Assembly (NCBI GenBank): GCA_002394685.1
Contig: DGUP01000010.1
Location: 1-64,000 of the forward strand
Length of the DNA stretch: 64,000 bases
Reading direction: 5' to 3'
DNA from: Treponema sp. UBA4307
GTDB lineage: Bacteria > Spirochaetota > Spirochaetia > Treponematales > Treponemataceae
A program made the position numbers and the translations under genes. Positions within the stretch are counted from its first letter, which is position 1. Each line of letters starts with the position of its first letter. A model generated the notes under the pieces. The model saw nothing but the letters and a program-made list of their open reading frames with translations. It was not told where the DNA came from and searched no databases. Shown in pieces: positions 7,981 to 16,566 of this stretch.

Positions 7981-9519
7981 TTATGCCTGTGGAGCAGGAT
8001 TCTCAATTGTTGCATCAGGATGATCTGCTTTTACAGGATCGTTATTAAAATCATAACCTACTGTATACATCCTCTTTCCAGAGAAGAAGTCCTTTGTAAG
8101 CTTAACGATAATTCCGTTGAGCAGGAGCAGAGAGATGATGTTTGGAATTGCCATAAGTCCGTTAACAATATCCGCAATTGTCCATACAGCAGAAATTGTC
8201 ATGTAAGGTCCAATAAATACTGCTATGATATAGAAAATACGATAAATGTGAACAGGAATCATGTTTCCTTTTGCAAGATATTCAATACAGCGTTCTGAGT
8301 AATAGTCCCAGCCCAGAATTGTAGTAAATGCAAAGAGAATCAGACAAACCATCAGAATACCAGAAATTACTACCCCTGGAATTGCAGGAAGAAGTGTCTG
8401 GAATGCAGCATTTGTAATCTGGAAACCTGCAAGATTTGGATCAGCCCAGCAGCCTGACATTACAATAACAAGACCTGTAATTGTACAGATAACGATTGTG
8501 TCAAAGAAAGTTCCTGTCATTGAAATAATACCCTGCTGAACAGAGTGGTCTACTTTTGCAGCAGATGCAGCGATTGGAGCAGAACCAAGTCCGGCTTCAT
8601 TTGAGAAAATACCACGGGCAATTCCCTTCTGCATTGCAACAATCATTGCACCTACAACACCGCCAGCTGCAGCCTTAAATCCAAAGGCACCGGTGAAAAT
8701 CTGTTCAAAAGCCCATGTAACCTTTGAAACATTGCACAGTATTGCAAGTACACCCATAAATACATAAACTACTGCCATTACAGGAACAATAACTGAAGCA
8801 ACTGTAGAAATACGCTTAAGGCCACCGATAACAACCAGTGCAACAAGAATAGCAAGTATGATTGAAGAAACTACTACAACAACTGGATATGTACCAAGAA
8901 CTGGAACATCGATTGTTCTAAGGGCAGCTCCACCCATTACTGTTTTAGAGAAAGTATGAACTGCATCAGAAATAGAGTTTACCTGACTGAAAGTACCAAT
9001 TCCGAACAAACCAACCATTGTTCCAAAGATTGCAAAAAGCACGGCAAGGAATTTTCCAAGAACAGGCCATCTTGCACCTACACCTTTTTCACAAGTATAG
9101 AAAGGTCCACCAAGAATATGTCCGTCAGCCTTTACTTCACGATAATGAATTGAAAGAAGACATTCTGCATATTTTGTTGCCATACCCAGTAATGCAGCCA
9201 GCCACATCCAGAACAAAGCGCCTGGTCCACCAAGAGCAATAGCTGTAGCAACACCTACAATATTACCTGTACCGATTGTTGCAGAAAGTGCTGTACACAG
9301 AGCCTTAAATGAAGAAAGTTCTCCGCCGTCCTTTTTTTCTGATTTGCGGAAAATTGACTTAAGGGCAAACTTAAGCTGTGTGAACTGAACTCCTCTGAGC
9401 TTTATAGTCAGAAAGATACCGGTTGCAAGAATGAGGATAATGAGTGGTAAGCCCCAGACAAAACCATCAATCTTATCAAGAACATAATTGATTTTTTCAA
9501 ACACTGGTGATATTTCCAT
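7981..9519 (-). CDS. Sodium:alanine/glycine symporter (AGCS family)
   Basis: This 512-residue integral membrane protein has about eleven helices. The conserved family block GTGNIVGVATAIALGGPGALFWMW lies around residues 86-109, and the SNEAGLGSAPIAASAA segment around residue 300 is the other family hallmark. It imports alanine or glycine with sodium. A glycine riboswitch and terminator in its leader point to glycine as the controlling, and so probably the transported, amino acid. AAGGAAAC just upstream is the ribosome site. It forms a single-gene unit. Confidence 0.93.
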   Translation of the reverse strand: MEISPVFEKINYVLDKIDGFVWGLPLIILILATGIFLTIKLRGVQFTQLKFALKSIFRKSEKKDGGELSSFKALCTALSATIGTGNIVGVATAIALGGPGALFWMWLAALLGMATKYAECLLSIHYREVKADGHILGGPFYTCEKGVGARWPVLGKFLAVLFAIFGTMVGLFGIGTFSQVNSISDAVHTFSKTVMGGAALRTIDVPVLGTYPVVVVVSSIILAILVALVVIGGLKRISTVASVIVPVMAVVYVFMGVLAILCNVSKVTWAFEQIFTGAFGFKAAAGGVVGAMIVAMQKGIARGIFSNEAGLGSAPIAASAAKVDHSVQQGIISMTGTFFDTIVICTITGLVIVMSGCWADPNLAGFQITNAAFQTLLPAIPGVVISGILMVCLILFAFTTILGWDYYSERCIEYLAKGNMIPVHIYRIFYIIAVFIGPYMTISAVWTIADIVNGLMAIPNIISLLLLNGIIVKLTKDFFSGKRMYTVGYDFNNDPVKADHPDATIENPAPQA

Positions 9520-9549
9520 AGTGTTTCCTTAAAAACTTTCCCTTAGGGA

Positions 9550-9586
9550 AAAAAAATAGAGCCCGTATCTTGTACGAGCTCTCTGA
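9550..9586 (-). terminator. Terminator of the glycine riboswitch expression platform
   Basis: On the minus strand GAGCTCGTA (9582-9574) pairs with TACGGGCTC (9568-9560) and eight T follow. It lies between the aptamer and the symporter start, so ligand-controlled premature termination is the likely mechanism. Confidence 0.8.
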
Positions 9587-9607
9587 AGTGTAGAACAGTT
9601 TTTTATT

Positions 9608-9725
9608 GCTCCGTCCTTTGTGCCTGAGATATCGGTCTATATAACCTTAACCCTTCGGCGTCCTGACCATTTGACCAGGAACTCTCCAGAGAGATGGCTT
9701 CGGCATCAACGTGCCGGCCTTCATC
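9608..9725 (-). ncRNA. Glycine riboswitch (singlet aptamer with upstream partial aptamer)
   Basis: On the minus strand the leader contains CTCTGGAGAG, then GCCGAAGGG, then ATCTCAGGCACAAAGGACGG. These are the conserved P1, J and 3' strands of the glycine (gcvT) aptamer. A second, degenerate GATGCCGAAGCCATCTCTC lies 5' of it and resembles the remnant 'ghost' aptamer known from singlet glycine riboswitches. A terminator hairpin follows. Since the regulated gene is a transporter, an OFF switch that stops import when glycine is plentiful is the simplest model. Confidence 0.88.
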
Positions 9726-9728
9726 CCT

Positions 9729-9757
9729 AATATAACGGATTGCTTTTCTTTAGACAA
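9729..9757 (-). promoter_or_regulatory. Promoter of the riboswitch-symporter transcript
   Basis: On the minus strand TTGTCT (9757-9752), a 17-base spacer and TATATT (9734-9729) are followed by a predicted start near 9722, right at the 5' edge of the aptamer region. Confidence 0.65.
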
Positions 9758-9777
9758 TAATGTGAAGCAAATTATTT

Positions 9778-10236
9778 TCAGAAATCAGCCATTATAATTG
9801 TTAAAATAAGAACATCCCGTTCATAATCCAGATCTTCATCCACAGTAGGAATTATGAAAAGTTTATGTTCTGATTCACCGTTTATTTCGGCCTCCAGACA
9901 AACGCTTGTTACCTCACCATTCTGCACTTCTCCAGTTCCAGAAGAAAAACAGCTCATAAGGGCAATCCACAGTCTGGCCATATCGTTAGTGGTAATTGTA
10001 TTCAGCATTTCTTCACAGGAAACACTTTCTACAAAAGCATATGAAGAATCATTCCAGGACATAATTTTTCCACCATCTGAAAGATCAACCTGACTTGTAA
10101 TTACATCATATCCACCGTAAAAATCTGAAGAAGCCGCTCCTGTAAATTTTCCAAAATAATCATTTTTAAAAGGTTCAGCAGTAACAGTAAAAACACAGGT
10201 CAGAGCCAGTAAGGCAATACAAAAAATCTTTTTCAT
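9778..10236 (-). CDS. Small secreted protein of unknown function
   Basis: The protein is 152 residues long with a clear Sec signal peptide (MKKIFCIALLALTCVFTVTA), cleaved probably after TAE or TA. There is no lipobox cysteine, so the mature protein of about 132 residues should be soluble in the periplasm or surface-exposed. It has two or three cysteines (around VESVSCEEM, LMSCFSS and SVCLEAE), which could form a disulfide. I recognise no domain. AAGGAAGGA is a strong ribosome site. It is monocistronic, between the riboswitch promoter and a small coding sequence on the same strand. Confidence 0.65.
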   Translation of the reverse strand: MKKIFCIALLALTCVFTVTAEPFKNDYFGKFTGAASSDFYGGYDVITSQVDLSDGGKIMSWNDSSYAFVESVSCEEMLNTITTNDMARLWIALMSCFSSGTGEVQNGEVTSVCLEAEINGESEHKLFIIPTVDEDLDYERDVLILTIIMADF

Positions 10237-10321
10237 AAACAGTCCTTCCTTAATAAACTTCAGTTTTTGAAGTTCCCTTAACTATAACACGTAAAAAAAT
10301 ATTATCCAAATAAAAAAAGGC

Positions 10322-10360
10322 AAAAAAAATGACCACTGCAAACGAATGCGGCGGTCATTT
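10322..10360 (-). terminator. Rho-independent terminator after the glutamate symporter region
   Basis: On the minus strand AAATGACC pairs with GGTCATTT (10360-10353 and 10334-10327), with an inner CGCA/TGCA stem, and a T-run follows. It closes the transcript carrying the symporter and the 40-residue gene. Confidence 0.8.
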
Positions 10361-10437
10361 TCCAAAAGATATGTCTCTTCAACTGACTAAAGGCTAAACT
10401 GCTGGAATCAGCTGGAGAACTTTTTCATCATGCAGGA

Positions 10438-10560
10438 TTACAGCCAGGTTGAAGTTCCACGAATCGGGAACTTAATTTGTTTAGACCTGAGAATCTTTAA
10501 TAAAGAGTAAACAGGTAACACCATTGTATCAATTGCACTAAGAAGTTGAACTTTTTTCAT
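10438..10560 (-). CDS. Possible 40-residue small protein
   Basis: A 40-codon frame starts at ATG 10560 with GAGGGGGT four bases upstream and ends TAA at 10438. It lies between the symporter stop and the terminator, so it would be co-transcribed. The product starts MKKVQLLSAIDTMVLPVYSL, has an amphipathic first half and ends in a basic stretch (KILRSKQIKFPIR). I know no family. The good ribosome site is the main support. Confidence 0.45.
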   Translation of the reverse strand: MKKVQLLSAIDTMVLPVYSLLKILRSKQIKFPIRGTSTWL

Positions 10561-10629
10561 AGCTACCCCCTCAGATTCAATGAATCTACCCTTACTATAA
10601 CCCTTTTTTATGAAAAATCCACTTTTAAC

Positions 10630-12024
10630 TTAACTTTTTACAGATTTTTTCTTCCCCCTGAAAAGAGCAAGGAACATAAGGAAAGCATAATATAGAACAC
10701 AAATTCCAAGAACAATATAAATCATTGCATCGGATTTTGGAGCCATACCTACCAGCAGCACGATTGGAATACCAAAAGCAACAGCTGTACTTGAACCGCT
10801 TACAAGGTTATTTGCAGCAGGAGTTTCAAATTTAGGATCTATTTCCCTTACAAGAAGAACGCCTGAACTGATTGTTCCAGTGAGCATACCGAACATTGAA
10901 AGGAAGCCCTCTTCTTCATATCCCTTATAAATTCTGTTACAGAGGAATTTAAGATGGAAGAAAGTTCCAACACCGCCCAGCACTGCCATAAGTGCAAATG
11001 GAAGCCACAAGCCCTGCAAATCTTCAAAATTGATTGTTCCGATTCCACAGATAATCATAATATCAAAAGCAAAGCCGGAAATACGGTTAAGCAGATAATT
11101 GTTCTGATACTGATGGCGCATCCAGTTAAAGCGCTTGGCACCTTTACAGATAAGTTTGGTGATAAAAGCAAATAATGTACCAAAGATAAAGTTAAATCCC
11201 CAGAGCATTGAAGATGCCAGTTTATCCACAGCAGGAGCATAATTCTTCAGAAGTGTGGTTACGCCCCAGAGGAAAAGATATGTAATCAGATAAACCAGGA
11301 AAATCAATCCAACCTGAATTGTAAGACGGTCTACTGAATGAGATACAGGAAGTTCTGATTCATCAAGGAAGTCTGTAATTGTTATAGTCCTCTTTTCTTC
11401 CTCTTCATTATGAATAACTTTGTGGAACTTGCCTTTTTTTGCCCCTATGTTCATATAAATAACACCTACTACACAGGCAACAATAAATCCCGCTGCAGCA
11501 ATTGCCAGACCAAAAGAACGGCCTCCTGCAAACCCCAGATTTTCATATGTAGTACCGATATTATTTCCCTGACCAGGTCCCTGTCCGTAGCCCATTGGAA
11601 GTAAAAGACCAGAAGCCTTAAAAATACCAGGCATTACTGTTACGGAAAGAATAATGGTTATAAGAAGACCGATTATTCCCTGAATAGTGTAGGAACTTAC
11701 GATTACTGCCCCGGATTTTAGGGCTGTTCCAAAGGTTGAACGGTTAGTGTCTGAAGACTTGCTTACACGGAGGGATAAAGCAATAAAACCGATTCCCAGA
11801 CAGTGGTAGGTCAACTTTTCAAGAAAGTCTACATTTACCGGGACAAGTCCTGAGTACTTAATCCCCAGAAGAAGAAATCCCGCTAAAACCGCAGTCGGCA
11901 TAAGGGACTTTTTTACAAAAGGAACCTTTAATCGTAATACATTGCAGATAAGCACCATGATTGAAATGACGCCTATCTGAATAATCACGTTCCAAAGATC
12001 TGAATTCGCAGCTGAATAATCCAT
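10630..12024 (-). CDS. Sodium/glutamate symporter-like transporter
   Basis: This 464-residue membrane protein has about twelve helices in two halves. The segment MGYGQGPGQGNNIGTTYE, around residue 143, and the C-terminal GMLTGTISSGVLLVREIDP match the paired hairpin-like motifs of the GltS (ESS) family, which imports glutamate with sodium. A charged loop near residues 195-220 separates the halves. GAGGAGAT precedes the start. It probably shares a transcript with the small coding sequence 69 bases downstream. The substrate is inferred from the family, so another dicarboxylate is possible. Confidence 0.82.
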   Translation of the reverse strand: MDYSAANSDLWNVIIQIGVISIMVLICNVLRLKVPFVKKSLMPTAVLAGFLLLGIKYSGLVPVNVDFLEKLTYHCLGIGFIALSLRVSKSSDTNRSTFGTALKSGAVIVSSYTIQGIIGLLITIILSVTVMPGIFKASGLLLPMGYGQGPGQGNNIGTTYENLGFAGGRSFGLAIAAAGFIVACVVGVIYMNIGAKKGKFHKVIHNEEEEKRTITITDFLDESELPVSHSVDRLTIQVGLIFLVYLITYLFLWGVTTLLKNYAPAVDKLASSMLWGFNFIFGTLFAFITKLICKGAKRFNWMRHQYQNNYLLNRISGFAFDIMIICGIGTINFEDLQGLWLPFALMAVLGGVGTFFHLKFLCNRIYKGYEEEGFLSMFGMLTGTISSGVLLVREIDPKFETPAANNLVSGSSTAVAFGIPIVLLVGMAPKSDAMIYIVLGICVLYYAFLMFLALFRGKKKSVKS

Positions 12025-12102
12025 GAGTTTTTATCTCCTCGATTTTTTACCTGTTTATAACAGTATTTTATTGTGTAAAAGAGGAAATTACCAGCCTTTT
12101 TT

Positions 12103-14169
12103 TTATTTAAGCAGATCCTTATCAGAACTTAAATCGTCTACAAGAACTACTTCATTTCCATTTACAATGTTAAGCACGTGCCATACAAATCCAGGTCTTC
12201 CACGAGTGATATTGTATGTACCTTTATATTCATTGTTTATGTAAACTGTTACATGGGCATAGGAATAAGACAACTCCATGCTTTCCGGATTAGATTCGTT
12301 ACTGTAATCATATACGAAGAACCTGTATGTTTCTTTTTCATCCACATTCAAAATTGAAACTGCCTCAGGACCAAAACCACGGCGGCTTTCTACATCAAGA
12401 TTGAGTGAATCTGATTCTTCTGATCCAAAGTAAGCGTGTTCTTTTGAACTTAAAATATGAGCATCCAGGTCTTCAGGGAAAGAGCCCCACTCAAGGACGA
12501 TTTTTATACCAGGCTCATCTTTTTCTTCAGGGATGGCGATTTGTTTTGAAGAAACAACTTCTCTGTCCAGGCTGAGCATCAGATAGGATTTTGTAGTCAT
12601 AAATCCATTTTTTGAAATCACCATATGATAGTAGCCGTTTGCAATTTGTTCAGGAATATAGGCTCTTCCCAGATTGTCTGTAATAAGGTTCCACTTGTTT
12701 TCCAGTGTAAGGGTTGCAGAGCTTACAGGATTTCCATCTTCCGCACTTACAATCTGAACGTAGAGTGGAGAAACTTCAATCGGCAGGGTGATGATTTCAG
12801 ATTCATCTTTTTCAATAGTCACTTCTTTGTCAGCACCTTCGCTGGCTTCAGGATGTTCATCCGGATTTATCAGCCCTTCGTCTTCTACGACCGGAGCTGT
12901 TTCCTCAGCAGGGGCAGTTTCTTCTACAACCGGAGAGGCTTCTTCCACTACAGGGGCTGCTTCTTCTACAGCAGGGATTTCTTCTACGACCGGAGTAACC
13001 TCTTCTACAGCAGGGGCAACTTCTACTACAGGAGCGACTTCTTCCACTGCGGGGATTTCTTCTACAACCGGAGTGACATCTTCCTCAACTGGGGTTGCTT
13101 CTTCCTCAGCAGGGATTTCTTCTACGATCGGAGTGACATCTTCTACTACAGGGACAACCTCTTCCACTACAGGAGCGGCTTCTTCTACTGCAGGGGCAGT
13201 TTCTTCTACAACAGGGATTTCTTCCACTACAGGGGCCACTTCTTCTACAGCAGGGATTTCTTCCACTACCGGAGTGACCTCTTCTACGACCGGAGCGGCT
13301 TCTTCCACTGCGGGGATTTCTTCTACAACCGGAGTGACCTCTTCCTCAACTGGGGCAATCTCTTCAACCACAGGGGCAACTTCTTCCACAACAGGGATTT
13401 CATCTACAACCGGAGCAACCTCTTCCACTACAGGGGACACTTCTACAACCGGGGCAACCTCTTCAACCACAGGAGCGGCCTCCTCCACAACAGGAGCAAC
13501 TTCTTCCACAACAGGAATTTCTTCTACAATCGGAGCAGTTTCCTCAACTTTAGACGGCTTTACCAGTTTTTCTGCAATTTTATTTACAGGGGCCTTATTG
13601 CCTTTTGCAGAAGATTTCTTTTCAGTGAGAGTTTTTTCTTCCTTTTCAACAGGAGTTTCTACTGTCTTTTTTACAGGCTTTTCGTCAACTTCAGGCTCTG
13701 CTTTTGCCTCGACTTTTGTTTCAGCTTTAGTCTCATTTACAGGCTTTTCAACTTTAGTTTCTTCAACCTTTTTTTCAGCCGTTTTCTTTTCCGGAACAGT
13801 TTTTTCTTCCGGCTTAACATCTTCCTTCACCTTTTTACTACTTTCTCCATAGTGAAGGCACCACACATCATTAATTCCAAGAGACTTTACAGCAGGAAGA
13901 CTTTGAATAAGTTTTTTGTGGCGGATTGCAGATTTTTCATCAGTAATTACTTCATCATACAGAATTCTGTAAAGAACCTGACCATTTGACTGCTTAAAAG
14001 GTTCAACATAAACAGGAATGCCGTTTTTTTCCAGAAGTGCAGCCTGAGTTACCGCATTGGATTTATTCTTAAAAGAACCAAGGCAAATACGCCATTCATC
14101 AGCAAAAACAGAACTTACTGCAAGAAAGAAAATAAGTCCCAGTAATATTTTTAGATATTTATTTCTCAT
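12103..14169 (-). CDS. Secreted SPOR-domain protein with long Glu-Val-Pro repeat and C-terminal DUF2135-like domain
   Basis: The protein is about 688 residues. A signal peptide (residues 1-22) is followed by a SPOR-like domain (about 24-100: WRICLGSFKNKSNAV, VYVEPF, LYRILYDEV) expected to bind denuded peptidoglycan. Then come a Lys/Glu-rich linker, some 270 residues of imperfect repeats such as VEEIPVVEEVAPVVEE, a small carboxypeptidase-regulatory-like beta domain (about 495-570) and a terminal domain with EWGSFPEDLDAHI that resembles YfaP/DUF2135 domains. The repeat looks like a stiff acidic spacer across the periplasm. ATG 14169 has GGAGAAG at good spacing. The long open frames on the opposite strand are artefacts of the repeat. 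Confidence 0.78.
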   Translation of the reverse strand: MRNKYLKILLGLIFFLAVSSVFADEWRICLGSFKNKSNAVTQAALLEKNGIPVYVEPFKQSNGQVLYRILYDEVITDEKSAIRHKKLIQSLPAVKSLGINDVWCLHYGESSKKVKEDVKPEEKTVPEKKTAEKKVEETKVEKPVNETKAETKVEAKAEPEVDEKPVKKTVETPVEKEEKTLTEKKSSAKGNKAPVNKIAEKLVKPSKVEETAPIVEEIPVVEEVAPVVEEAAPVVEEVAPVVEVSPVVEEVAPVVDEIPVVEEVAPVVEEIAPVEEEVTPVVEEIPAVEEAAPVVEEVTPVVEEIPAVEEVAPVVEEIPVVEETAPAVEEAAPVVEEVVPVVEDVTPIVEEIPAEEEATPVEEDVTPVVEEIPAVEEVAPVVEVAPAVEEVTPVVEEIPAVEEAAPVVEEASPVVEETAPAEETAPVVEDEGLINPDEHPEASEGADKEVTIEKDESEIITLPIEVSPLYVQIVSAEDGNPVSSATLTLENKWNLITDNLGRAYIPEQIANGYYHMVISKNGFMTTKSYLMLSLDREVVSSKQIAIPEEKDEPGIKIVLEWGSFPEDLDAHILSSKEHAYFGSEESDSLNLDVESRRGFGPEAVSILNVDEKETYRFFVYDYSNESNPESMELSYSYAHVTVYINNEYKGTYNITRGRPGFVWHVLNIVNGNEVVLVDDLSSDKDLLK
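12880..13560. repeat. Intragenic low-complexity DNA repeat
   Basis: About 680 bases of degenerate 15-30 base units encode the Glu-Val-Pro-Ala repeat of the SPOR protein. Unit number is likely to vary between strains by slippage or recombination. Confidence 0.75.
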
Positions 14170-14398
14170 ATACCACTTCTCCGAAAATTGGTCTCCCCTC
14201 AAGTATAATCTATAATGGAAAAAATTAAAGATATTCAGTCAAATATAATGGAATTATAATAAGTAGTGCGAATTTCTAGTGTTTTTAAAACCTTAAATTC
14301 AGTACCAGTTAACTTTTTTTTACTTATGCTACCTTTTTAACAAATCTTGCGTTAAAATACTTATATTAAGAATCGTATTTTTCATCAGGAGAGAAGTT

Positions 14399-16492
14399 TT
14401 GAAAGGTATAAAAAATAATCTTAGTCTAAGAATCATCCTTATTGTCGTAGCCGTTACAACCATATCAAACGTATGGATTGGATTTGTGGTTAACCGAAAT
14501 TCATCTAATTCCCTTAAAGAAATGATGTATCAGGACTTGCAGCATTCCATCAATGCTGTAGCCAGGGAAATGGACCTTAACAACGAAAAGCAGATAAAAA
14601 TGCTGGAAACCCTTGCCTCTAATCCAGAAATCCGGGATCCAGATAAAAGTCTGCTGGAAAAATCCCACATCGTTTACAGGGCATTGCAGAAAAATCAAGG
14701 CTATATTGATTTGACTATTCTGGATCTGGAAGGTAATGCCTACATCAGGGACGGAGAAAAGATTGTTTCCTTTGCCGAAAGAGATTATTTCAAGGAAGCA
14801 AAAAAAGGGAAGATTTTTATTACAGATCCATTCGTAAACAAAGTAACAAATGAACTGGCAATGTTCTACTCCCTGCCGGTTTACGATTTTGATAACAATA
14901 TTATAAATGTTGTATTCTGCGTAGTAGACGGATTCAAGTTGTCTGATCTCTGTATGGAACATCCAATTGCAAACAACAGAATTCCTTATGTAATTTCAGC
15001 TCAATCATACCTGACTCTGGCAAACGAAGACCATGAAAAAGTTGCAAAGGAAAGTATCAAGGAAATAGAAATGGCAAACCAGGGAACTTCTCTGGGAACC
15101 CACCTTACAGCATTACTCTCAGGAGTTACAGGCCATGACATCTACACAGACAATGGAAAAAAATGGATGTCAGCATACGAGCGCATTCCAAATACAAACT
15201 GGATAGCCGCATGTTCAGTTCCTTTTGAGGATTTCCATGATAAAGTTCTGAACCTTCAGAAATCACTTTTTCCTGTATTCACAATAAATACCATATTCGT
15301 TGCCCTGGTCTGCGGTATTGCAATTTCCTTCGCAATAAAACCTTTGAAAAAACTAAGGGGTGCCATTGGGGAAATTGCAGAAGGAAATGCTGACCTGACG
15401 AAGAGACTTGACGTAAAGTCAAAAGATGAAGTAGGCGATGTGGTATCAGGCTTCAATCAATTCACAGACAAGCTCCATACCATCATAAGCCAGGTTAAAA
15501 GTTCAAAAGATGAACTTTCTGTTGCAGGAAAAGAAATGTCCAGCGTTGCACAGGACACCGCTTCTTCCATCACACAGATTATTGCAAATATAGAAAGCGT
15601 AAATTCCCAGATTATAAATCAGTCAAACAGCGTTACAGAGACAGCCGGAGCAGTAAACCAGATTGCTTCAAATATTGAATCTCTGGAGCATATGATTGCC
15701 AACCAGTCTTCCGGAGTAACAGAAGCTTCTGCTGCAGTTGAAGAGATGATTGGAAACATCAGAAGCGTAAATAAATCGGTAACAACAATGGCAGAATCTT
15801 TTTCCGAACTGGAAGAAAAGACCCAGGCCGGAGTTTCAATTCAACAGGATGTAAACAGCAGAATTGAAATCATTAAGGGACAGTCTGAAACTCTGCAGAA
15901 TGCAAACACCGCTATTGCCGCCATTGCTGAACAGACAAATCTTCTGGCCATGAATGCCGCTATTGAAGCAGCCCATGCAGGTGAAGCAGGAAAAGGCTTC
16001 TCTGTAGTAGCAGACGAAATCCGTAAACTTTCAGAAACCTCTGCTGATCAGACAAAAACAATTGGTGAACAGCTGGAAAAAATCCGGGAATCAATTGAAG
16101 AGGTTGTAGAAGCATCAGAAAAATCCGGCGCAGCATTCCAGGAAGTTTCTGCAAAAATTGAAGAAACCGATGTTCTTGTCCGCCAGATTAAAAATGCAAT
16201 GGAAGAACAGGAAATCGGCAGTCAGCAGATTGGTCAGGCCCTTCACGTTATGAACGACAGCACCAGCGAAGTAAGAACAGCATCAGCAGAAATGGCAGAA
16301 GGAAACAAACAGATTCTTCAGGAAATTAATCATCTTCAGAATGCTACAGAAAATATGAAATCCAGCATGGAGGAAATGTCCAGTGGAGCAGGAAAAATTA
16401 ATGAAACAGGTTCCGCTCTTTCTGAAATTTCCGGAATAATGACTAATTCAATTGACAAAATTGGAAAGGAAATTGATTTGTTCAAGGTATAA
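14399..16492 (+). CDS. Methyl-accepting chemotaxis protein with periplasmic Cache sensor
   Basis: This 697-residue receptor has a first membrane helix at about residues 12-31, a periplasmic dCache-like domain to about residue 285 (DLTILDLEGNAYIRDGEK, ERDYFKEAKKGKIFITDPF) and a second helix at about 288-312. A HAMP domain follows to about 365. The cytoplasmic coiled coil has the hairpin tip EQTNLLAMNAAIEAAHAGEAGKGFSVVADEIRKLSE-type sequence, which docks CheA and CheW. No C-terminal CheR-tethering pentapeptide is seen. The start is TTG 14399 with AGGAGAG upstream. The ligand is unknown; Cache domains often bind amino acids or small organic acids. Confidence 0.92.
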   Translation: MKGIKNNLSLRIILIVVAVTTISNVWIGFVVNRNSSNSLKEMMYQDLQHSINAVAREMDLNNEKQIKMLETLASNPEIRDPDKSLLEKSHIVYRALQKNQGYIDLTILDLEGNAYIRDGEKIVSFAERDYFKEAKKGKIFITDPFVNKVTNELAMFYSLPVYDFDNNIINVVFCVVDGFKLSDLCMEHPIANNRIPYVISAQSYLTLANEDHEKVAKESIKEIEMANQGTSLGTHLTALLSGVTGHDIYTDNGKKWMSAYERIPNTNWIAACSVPFEDFHDKVLNLQKSLFPVFTINTIFVALVCGIAISFAIKPLKKLRGAIGEIAEGNADLTKRLDVKSKDEVGDVVSGFNQFTDKLHTIISQVKSSKDELSVAGKEMSSVAQDTASSITQIIANIESVNSQIINQSNSVTETAGAVNQIASNIESLEHMIANQSSGVTEASAAVEEMIGNIRSVNKSVTTMAESFSELEEKTQAGVSIQQDVNSRIEIIKGQSETLQNANTAIAAIAEQTNLLAMNAAIEAAHAGEAGKGFSVVADEIRKLSETSADQTKTIGEQLEKIRESIEEVVEASEKSGAAFQEVSAKIEETDVLVRQIKNAMEEQEIGSQQIGQALHVMNDSTSEVRTASAEMAEGNKQILQEINHLQNATENMKSSMEEMSSGAGKINETGSALSEISGIMTNSIDKIGKEIDLFKV

Positions 16493-16550
16493 CTTTTTCC
16501 GGCTTATGTCCGGAATGATAAACTTCCTTGTATGCTAAAAGTTTCTTTCA

Positions 16551-16559
16551 TGCTAAAAT
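16551..16559 (+). promoter_or_regulatory. Extended -10 abutting the polA start
   Basis: TGcTAAAAT ends seven bases before the ATG at 16567, so the transcript should begin at or one base before the start codon. No Shine-Dalgarno sequence lies between. Confidence 0.45.
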
Positions 16560-16566
16560 CAGTCCT

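Noticed and set aside
12625..13989. Two long plus-strand open frames (354 and 454 codons) opposite the SPOR gene
   Set aside because: They are the complement of the Glu-Val-Pro repeat. Their Ser/Thr/Gly or Phe/Arg/Asn-rich products come from the repeat, with no ribosome site and no domain.
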